A stretch of DNA of 64,000 bases from Micropterix aruncella (taxonomy: Eukaryota; Arthropoda; Insecta; Lepidoptera; Micropterigidae), in the NCBI GenBank assembly GCA_944548615.1, contig OX155952.1:34607788-34671787 (forward strand), given 5' to 3'. Below, piece by piece: positions 57,122 through 64,000 of the stretch (positions are counted from its first letter, which is position 1; the number at the start of each line of letters is the position of its first letter). A program made the position numbers and the translations under genes. The notes below the pieces were generated by a model. That model had not been told where the DNA came from, ran no database searches, and saw nothing but the letters and a program-made list of their open reading frames with translations.

Positions 57122-57412
57122 TGAGAGGAGAGGGAGAGGACCGCCCAAGCGACCTCGAACCTGTTACTAGTCGGGAGAGCGGAGTAATCTGGTTGCAACT
57201 GGTAATAAGGGCGCGAGTGTCCGCCCGCAGGGTGGTTAACCTGTATATCTCGCGGTAAGGCGTTGGCTTCTTCGGGGCGTGTGGCGTAATGAGACGGTGG
57301 ACTGTTTTTGTCCCAACTCTTCTACGCTCACCTTACTAGAGATAGAACGATCTTATATCGTTAAAACTTCCTGAGTTGATGGGTTCGCCCGTTGTAGTCG
57401 ACAGTTCTAGTT
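57122..57412 (+). mobile_element. Unnamed retroposon family, copy E (5'-truncated)
   Basis: Starts at GAGAGGAGAGGGAGAGGACC and ends CGCCCGTTGTAGTCGACAGT. Flanked by the 14-bp direct repeat TGTGATCTAATAAT (57108-57121 and 57413-57426). No poly(A) tail and no coding region. Confidence 0.8.
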
Positions 57413-57429
57413 GTGATCTAATAATATTT

Positions 57430-59245
57430 AGTTTTATTTTTAAAAATGCCTAATAAAGACGTAATATCGAAACTGTGTTTAGTTTTCAATTTCTTTGTAA
57501 AGCCACTTGTTCCCAGATAGATGTGCAATTCACAGCATAACAATCGTCATAACACATTTTTCACGCTATCCAGACAAATATCGCAATCCCACGCAAATCT
57601 CTTCAACATCTCTACCTGCCTTTGAGAAAATATAAAACCACCACTTTTTTCGTGTGTGTTTCGTTGCTCTAAACGTTTTCGACGATTGCTATTACTCCAG
57701 GAGCAGCACGACGACGACGCACAGTGGTAAATATTACACTTTAAAAGCGGGAAATTATAAGAGGAATATTTTTAGAACCTTGAAGGTCTCTGTACCTGAT
57801 ATACCCCATTGCAAAAAAAATCCTTTCTTATTTTTGATTGTGACTTTCACCGAGAAAAAAACGTTGTATCTCGACTCGAAATACCTAAATATAAAATATA
57901 AAAATAAATTACATATTATACATGAGTATTTAGAACTACACATAAACTTAATACAATACTGAATTATACAACTACATATGTAGCAGTCACAATAATAATT
58001 TACAATTGACTTTTCTTTCTATTTTATAGACTATTTATTTTAAATTTATGAATTTATGAATATCTCTTATTCCTGATTACTTTTATTATTGTTAATACTG
58101 TTTTTTTTTTATTATTATCTTATGACAATTTTGACCTTTATTGTGACACGTAGGTTTCCTTTTTTTGTTTGCTTGTCTTTTCTTCACGTCTAAAATGCCT
58201 CATGAATGAAATTGGGTTGAAAAATGCCTAATGAATGGGTAGTGACAAGACGAGCAAAATTGGGAAACATGCCGACTATTACGTTTAAATTATGTTTTAA
58301 TAGAAGGTACCTTTGTGACAATTTTTATCGCATTTATAGTTTTTTCTCTTATTATATCTTTAATATTCCAGGAACAGTAATTTTATTTGTTTCAAAATAT
58401 TTTTTTATTGGGCGTTTAATTGGCAGGTCTCAATAGATCTAAAAATTGAGAATATTCAGATTACTATACTATACCACGATTAAAAATAGTATAAATAGAA
58501 AACATCGTCAGTTTGTTGCAAGAAGTGAATAAGTTACATTTACTAATTTTAAGATAAATGGCTTGCTCGAGTTTCTTCTACATTATAAATGGTATTTTTT
58601 CAGGAAAAGTGTCTTTTAACAATCTTTTAAAGATATTTTACTCCTAATGAGTTCTTCTACTTAAAGAATATATCTATGTAAACTCATAGTGATGTTTAAG
58701 TCGATTTTCCAATATAAAATAGTACACCTGACTTCTTGCATCGAACTCACGATATATTGAAACAAAATAGGTACCATAACATTTATTTATTATTTAAAAT
58801 CATAGAATATTGTTTAAAATCTTCAATCAACTTTTTGTGTATTTCCTATTACACATTAAAATCACAGTTTCTCGTGTCTCGCACAACTCACAATACAAGG
58901 GGAGCGGTAAAAGTGTTAAATTTATAATATTTAGATTTATGTTGTGTTTATTTATCATAAAGATATATTGTGTAATAAGGAATATGTTTCTATTTCATAG
59001 GGAGCACGTGTACATGTGTAAATAATGCTATATTTTCAAACGATACGTGATGTTGGCATGATATTATGGTGTCGGCGTATATTAACTATTTGGAATGACA
59101 TGATTAAAGGGGTTGTAGCCGACTTATCTATAATACAATATGGGAGGGATCGGCCACATACCACATAATCTTGGGACCGCTTGGATCAAAGCTGTATAAA
59201 GTCCCTCTATACCAGTGTGTTAATGAATAGTAAGTAACATTATAC
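57430..59245. other. No gene recognised
   Basis: AT-rich. The open frames at 57654-57962 and 58224-58436 show no recognisable domain; their composition follows the background. Confidence 0.35.
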
Positions 59246-59247
59246 CA

Positions 59248-59854
59248 CTGATTATATGTGGTAGTAGATAGCACAAATCTATAGTACGTTTTGGCAACCC
59301 TTTTGCACTTGCCACATGCAGGTGGCGCGAATAGCTTTGACTGCTAAATTAATAGTAATAAATTATGCCAACTCTAATAACATTCATAATAAATAGTTTT
59401 AATAAAACTGGTTGATTATAAAACCCCAATAATTTAACCAATGATAACATAAATTAGAAGATATACATCACAGAAATAATACGAAGAGATATAATGTCAT
59501 TTATTAGTCTAACTTAACGAAAAAATGCATAATTATTATATATTGAAACCTGTATTGAAAAACCGTATTGAAACTGTAATTAAAAAAAGACATCTATATA
59601 AATGTAAATAATATTAAAATCATAACATCTATTATTTAAAAATTCGTTTCAAGATCGTATACTGTCTAGGCGTGTTTAGAGCGTCATCTATAGTGCGCCG
59701 CCATAATTTTATACCACAAACTCCACCATATTCAACATATGAAAGATTGATCATTTTTTGGGACTATGGGTCCATCAACATATTGCGTTTCGTAGTAAAA
59801 TCCTAGCTGTCAAATCGTAGTACGGCATTGAGCATTCTAATAATATATAATCAA
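59248..59854 (+). mobile_element. Non-autonomous TIR element, 607-bp copy
   Basis: Left end TGATTATATGTGGTAGTAGA and right end TAATATATAATCAA are inverted to each other, and TTTTGGCAACCC / CAGGTGGCGCG lie inside the left end. Related copies are at 12402-14070 and 39481-41330. No open frame of note. Confidence 0.6.
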
Positions 59855-59862
59855 CGTTTTTA

Positions 59863-60406
59863 CCCAGCGTTGGGACAATCGACCATTTTTTTCAATCGAC
59901 CAATCAATCATGATTGATTAAATCACGACTAATTTAGTCGTGACTAAAGTTAATCGCGATTGAAATAATCATGAATAAATCAAATAGTCGTTAATTGTCA
60001 ATCATGATCAACTTGCTCATTATATCAACCAACAATTCTTTATATCATATCGTTTCGCCGGTCTGTCGCTCGGTCGGTCGACCGGTTGGTTGGCAGGTCG
60101 GTCGGGCGGTCGGGCGTTCGGTCAGTCGGCCGACCGACCGGTTTACCGACTGGCCGACCAACCGGCCGAAAGACTGGCCTACCGACTGACCGATCGAAAG
60201 ACCGACCAACGAAAAACTCGCAAAACGAAATTGACCGCTGTCGAGAATATCAATCACAATATTTTAGTCATGATTACGATTGAAACTAATCAATCATCAG
60301 TCACGATGGACTATTAAACGAATCAAGCATTAGTCTTTAATCACGAATACCGTATTCAATCGTTAGTCATTAATCGTTTGTCTGACAAAATTTTGCCCAA
60401 CACAGG
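59863..60406. repeat. Fold-back element with CGGT/ACCG core
   Basis: Ends CCCAGCGTTGGGACAA and TTTTGCCCAACACAGG are inverted repeats. Inside, both flanks hold many AATCATGATT, ACTAATC and TTAATCG words in both orientations. The centre (about 60055-60215) is (CGGT)-rich on the left and (CGAC/ACCG)-rich on the right, so it folds back. The open frames here, rich in Arg/Gly/Pro/Thr, are artefacts of this repeat. Confidence 0.75.
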
Positions 60407-60409
60407 TTA

Positions 60410-60850
60410 TAACTACGAACTGTAATTAAATAAATCATGCAATGCGCACTTATTGGTCTATTTATACATGTGTAAACCAAATCCATTTATACATGTGGTC
60501 CATTTATACATGTGTGAACCAATCTGACACATATAAGTGTAAACCAATGTGATTCTCAATCCTTGTGTATCATTAACATTCTAGCACACATCTATTTCGG
60601 GCTACTGTGCGACGTCGTTGCGGCGCTGGGCGTCAGGGAGAATTTCAAAATAACACAATTCGTCCGTGCGTGTCGGTTGACTTCAGTGATATTTTATAGC
60701 GCTTCGACTGCCTGTCAAGGCAGTTGATTAGCATGAGCAACAAGGGAGGTAGAGCGGTGCATGGGCACTTACCCTCAGGGCAGTAAAAATGTAATATTTC
60801 CATTATGCCCTATCTACCGCTTTATTATTTTACAAAATTTATTGCAAACA
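60410..60850. other. No gene seen
   Basis: 60470-60535 has CATTTATACATGTGT and ACCAAT repeated. 60590-60790 is GC-balanced with no motif. Confidence 0.35.
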
Positions 60851-60865
60851 TTGTATATAAACAAT

Positions 60866-61544
60866 GTTAGGGGGAGTTAATGGGCCCTTGCTGAGTTGGC
60901 CACGAAGACCAATTCTGTTCAGGAATGGTCACATTCACGGGTCAACACCTATTCGACGGCCTCCACGCATGAAATGCGAGCCCGGGTAGGACTCTGGCCT
61001 TTTGGTCATTATTCCCTGGGAGTCAACCTTCTGGCGCTCCTGGACGGTCTGCGCACCGTACGGCGTAAGCCAATCGACTGTGCACTCTGACTAACAGTCG
61101 GGGGAGTCTGGAAGCAGTACTGTTTCCTATAGAGCTGGGGTGGTTGCAGACCTTATGGGCGACTGCTCTTGAAATGACCATCGGCCATCCGATCCTGGGT
61201 GAACAGCCGGGCAAAGGACGCTGTGGTCCGCGATAGATTCGGTAAACACCGTTTCACCGCTTCGTAAGGGAGAGGACCGCGCAAGCGACCTTGAACTCGT
61301 AACCAATCGAGAGACCGGAGTAATCTGGTCACAATTGGAAGCAAGGGCGTGAGTGTCGGCCCGCCGGGTAACATTCCTGACTCTCTCGCGGTTAAGGCGT
61401 TGGCCTCTTAAGGGCTTGTGGCGTAGCTAGACGGTGGACTGTTTTGTCCCCAAGTCTTCTCTGCTCACTTCCAGGGAGATAGAACGACTAATCGTTAAAA
61501 CTTCCTCAGGTGACGGGCTCGCCCGCTGTAGTCGACAACCCAAG
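60866..61544 (+). mobile_element. Unnamed retroposon family, copy F (679 bp)
   Basis: Core part with CTTCTGGCGCTCCTGGACGG, GTCTGGAAGCAGTACTG and CATCCGATCCTGGGTGAACA, then the arm with GATAGATTCGGTAAACACCG, AGGGAGAGGACCGCGCAAGC and the 3' end GCCCGCTGTAGTCGACAACC. Flanked by TTGTATATAAACAAT on both sides (60851-60865 and 61545-61559). No poly(A). Confidence 0.8.
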
Positions 61545-61559
61545 TTGTATATAAACAAT

Positions 61560-61925
61560 AAATATTTTATTAATTTTCTATAAATATTTTTATCTCCTAT
61601 TATCTATACAGTTTTGTCATTTTAATGAAAGTTGGTGAATGCCTCTGTCGTAAAAATATCCTTTAAATAACATTACGCATTCATAAAACCACTGATCAAC
61701 CTTATTTTCCCAGCTGTCGCCAATGTCATAAATTGTTCTTTTACAAGTACCACTAAGGAAGATAGGAAAATTACAGTGATGTGGCTTCCGACTTTAATAC
61801 TGTCGATACTGTTCGATACTGTCGATGTTTAAATTCCTCTCTCGCGTCTGAAAGCTCTACAACTATGTGGCAACACTATTAATAGATTCCAGTTTTTTTG
61901 GTTAAACTAAAGCAGTTCAGTATAA
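61560..61925. other. No gene seen
   Basis: AT-rich. Confidence 0.35.
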
Positions 61926-61929
61926 GGAT

Positions 61930-62340
61930 AAGATTTCGGATTGGTACGGTTTTACCACTGGTGTTCCTCAAGGAGCTATTATTCATCCCTTACTATTTGC
62001 CATATTTTCGAACCCTATATCCATTAATTCTTCTTATTATCTCTAGGCGGATGATATGCAACATGACCTACATATTAAATCTACTGATATCACCAAAATT
62101 AAATCTGATATCGATAAAACTTTACAATGGGAAACAAAACATGGGCTATTCTTGAAACATAACAAGTCGCAAGCGATCATTATAGGCAGGCCTAAATGCT
62201 AAATTCATTTGCTTAGTATGATTTCACATACCTAAATCAAAATATCACCATCATTCTTTTTTCTAATACCGAACTTGGGTATAATTTTAGAACAAAATCT
62301 TTTTTGGCATGATCAAGTAACGGTGGTAAGCAAGTAACTT
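61930..62340 (+). pseudogene. LINE reverse transcriptase relic (YADD site destroyed)
   Basis: Plus strand reads DWYGFTTGVPQGAIIHPLLF near 61940-62000, then the active-site context YYL-stop-ADDMQ near 62035-62060, where TAG replaces the Tyr of YADD. LQWETKHGLFLKHNKSQAII and LGIILEQNLFWHDQ follow at 62120-62330. This is the palm region of a non-LTR polymerase with a PQGAIIHPLLF-type motif, distinct from the FADD elements above. Both ends are truncated. Confidence 0.75.
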
Positions 62341-62344
62341 TATG

Positions 62345-63020
62345 CCAGTTTTCTAGCCTTACGAGGCTAGGAAACAAGTCAAAATTAAGCGTATTTAGTC
62401 TTCAACTCGAGTCGTTGTCTGTCTGTATATTATGACCCCAGATACTTAATGTGGAAGGTTTCATCACCTAATGAAAGGAGCAACATTACACCTAAAATGG
62501 AACTAGGTTCCTGCATACTATGCTATAACATTTGGTCTGAAACCAGCCCCGAAGCGTCACTAAAACACCAAGCTCACGAAAATACGACCCAGGCCGCACG
62601 TCTTAAAGACTAACGGATTAGCGAGGCAGTCAACAATTTACGGGCACCTAAAATTATGCTAAAATGCGTCGCGTACTATTTGGGCTTTTCATTACCATAA
62701 GGATGAACTCCACTTTATGTGTTCCGTATTAAAATTTTATGCTAACAAAGGGGGTAATTACGGGTAAGATTACGCGAAATCGACTTAGTTTGAGACGCAA
62801 CGTTAGCGAAGATGACTCAAAGTTTTTCGCGCTCGGGGCCGAATAATGAAAGCGACCCCGACTTTGTTTAATCACGACGGAATCCCTTTAGTCGGAAAGC
62901 CCACTGAAGGTAGGCGAGTTTTGTTTCAAAAACACGATATGTGGTGTTTTGGTCTTGTTATGACGTAGATGAAGAGAAATAGGTTAATAGTAAAAACTCA
63001 TTTTAAAAACAAGCTTTTAT
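62345..63020. other. No gene seen
   Basis: No motif recognised. 62760-62900 is GC-balanced. Confidence 0.35.
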
Positions 63021-63024
63021 TAAA

Positions 63025-63640
63025 ATGCTTTGTCCCGAGCCAACCCTGGGTGCAGCAGCCATATCATAGTGGAATTTAGAACGGACTATCATAATTGAAT
63101 GCTATACAGAATGTCGTGTTTGTGCTGTCGACTCTTGAGGAGTCCCCTCGTCGGGAGGGGGGGGGGGGGGTGTCGCCTATCGCAGAAGCCATGTCAAGAA
63201 AAAAAAATAGAACGAGCTATCATAATTGAATGCGTATACAAAATTTCGTGACTATGTTGTTGATCGTTGAGGAGTCCCCTTATCGGAAGCCAGCCCTGGG
63301 CGCAGCAGTCATGTCATTGTGAAAATTATAATGGGCTATCATAATTTAATGCGTGTACAAAATTTCGTGCCTAAGCTGTTGACCGTTAAGGAGTTCCCTC
63401 GTCGGGAGCCAACCCTGAGCGCAGCATCCATGTCATGGTAAAACTTATAACGGGCTATCATAATTGAATGCTTGTACAAAATTACGTGCCTATGCTGTTG
63501 ACCGTTGAGGAGTCTTCTTGTCGGGAGGCAATCTTTAGTGCAGAATTAGGTCATGCTTACCATAAAAATGCATTGTCATCGCAACTGAACCAACATGTAA
63601 TTTTCAACTTCATAGGTTAAGAGGAAGTGGTTCTAATTCT
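63025..63640 (+). repeat. Tandem 118-bp units with a fixed 3' flank, locus 2
   Basis: About four and a half units with GTGCTGTCGACTCTTGAGGA/CTGTTGACCGTTGAGGA, CTGGGTGCAGCAGCC and AACGGGCTATCATAATTGAA. They are followed by GGTCATGCTTACCATAAAAA and TGAACCAACATGT, as at locus 1. One unit has a poly-G run of about 13 at 63157-63170. Confidence 0.8.
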
Positions 63641-64000
63641 GCTTGCAAGATTTAACCTAAAAAAACATACTGACAAACATACTGCAAGTTAATTAAAGCT
63701 TGTAAAAAAGGACGAATATAGACATTGCTGATGATATTTAATTAGGGTTTCAGATACTTTGTGAGGCTTCCGGATAGTTAGTAGGTAAAGAAAATAATTG
63801 AATTGAATATGGTTTGTTACCTAAATTTTGGCTTTAAATCCCCACCCTTAGGAGTTAACGGTGGTTAATAAGTTGATAAAAAGTGATATGTAGACTTATC
63901 TAGCTGAAAGTTCGTAGCACTGTCGGCTATCGTAGCGCAAGAACTCGATATCTCCACTTATCTAGTTTTAGGTTAGTATTTAGGTCCACTTATTGTTTTC
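63640..64000. other. No gene seen
   Basis: AT-rich to the window end, no recognised element. Confidence 0.35.

Noticed and set aside
60045..60317. Overlapping open frames rich in Arg, Gly, Pro and Thr
   Set aside because: Produced by the CGGT/ACCG repeat on both strands.

Overview
This window looks like repeat-dense, AT-rich nuclear DNA from an arthropod, most likely an insect and possibly a moth or butterfly. That is inferred from the mix of RTE, jockey/CR1-like, Penelope-like, mariner-like and YqaJ-carrying elements and from a CLIP-type serine protease fragment. No complete host gene is visible. Nearly every protein-like stretch is a mobile-element gene or a broken one. The only host-derived coding relic I can name is the protease/CLIP fragment at 46.3-47.1 kb. 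Ribosome binding sites, operons and riboswitches do not apply here.

Layout. 1-8.4 kb: a very large inverted repeat (about 2.85 kb and 3.4 kb arms around a 76-base spacer). Each arm starts in an RTE-type LINE and holds two hairpin MITE-like units. A 5'-truncated LINE sits only in the right arm. The right-hand RTE keeps an ORF1 that is followed, in the same frame, by the ORF2 endonuclease after a single UAG in a tobamovirus-type leaky context (UAG CAA CUA). 8.4-11.8 kb: a decayed LTR-type element and a jockey-like LINE tail. 12.4-14.1 kb: a TIR element swollen by polypurine arrays. 15.9-18.2 kb: a mariner-like transposase relic split by a hairpin element, and a Penelope fragment. 21-25.4 kb: a Penelope terminal repeat, two local duplications, and a copy of an unnamed retroposon family.

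26-36 kb: three LINE remnants, a five-unit 229-bp minisatellite, and a nested set of the unnamed retroposon. 36.3-36.8 kb: an unrecognised GC-rich open frame. 37.9-38.2 kb: a second polypurine array. 39.5-41.3 kb: a TIR element containing palindromic retroposon copies. 41.6-42.1 kb: about 470 bp of pure AT repeat. 42.8-44.1 kb: a dispersed repeat and a 118-bp tandem array. 45.4-48.9 kb: a decayed YqaJ-nuclease transposon gene interrupted by a 1.9-kb retro-insertion that contains the protease and CLIP fragments. 49.2 kb: a tRNA-like relic. 50.3-51.1 kb: a short Penelope-like element with an open GIY-YIG endonuclease domain between inverted terminal repeats. 52-64 kb: LINE tails, a hairpin satellite, further retroposon copies, a small TIR element, a CGGT-rich fold-back element, a YADD-type RT relic, and a second 118-bp array.

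The most interesting items are the in-frame leaky-UAG arrangement of the RTE element, the unnamed retroposon family (constant 3' end, variable 5' end, no poly(A), 10-15 bp target duplications, long inverted-repeat forms), the protease/CLIP relic inside the YqaJ gene, and the compact Penelope element.
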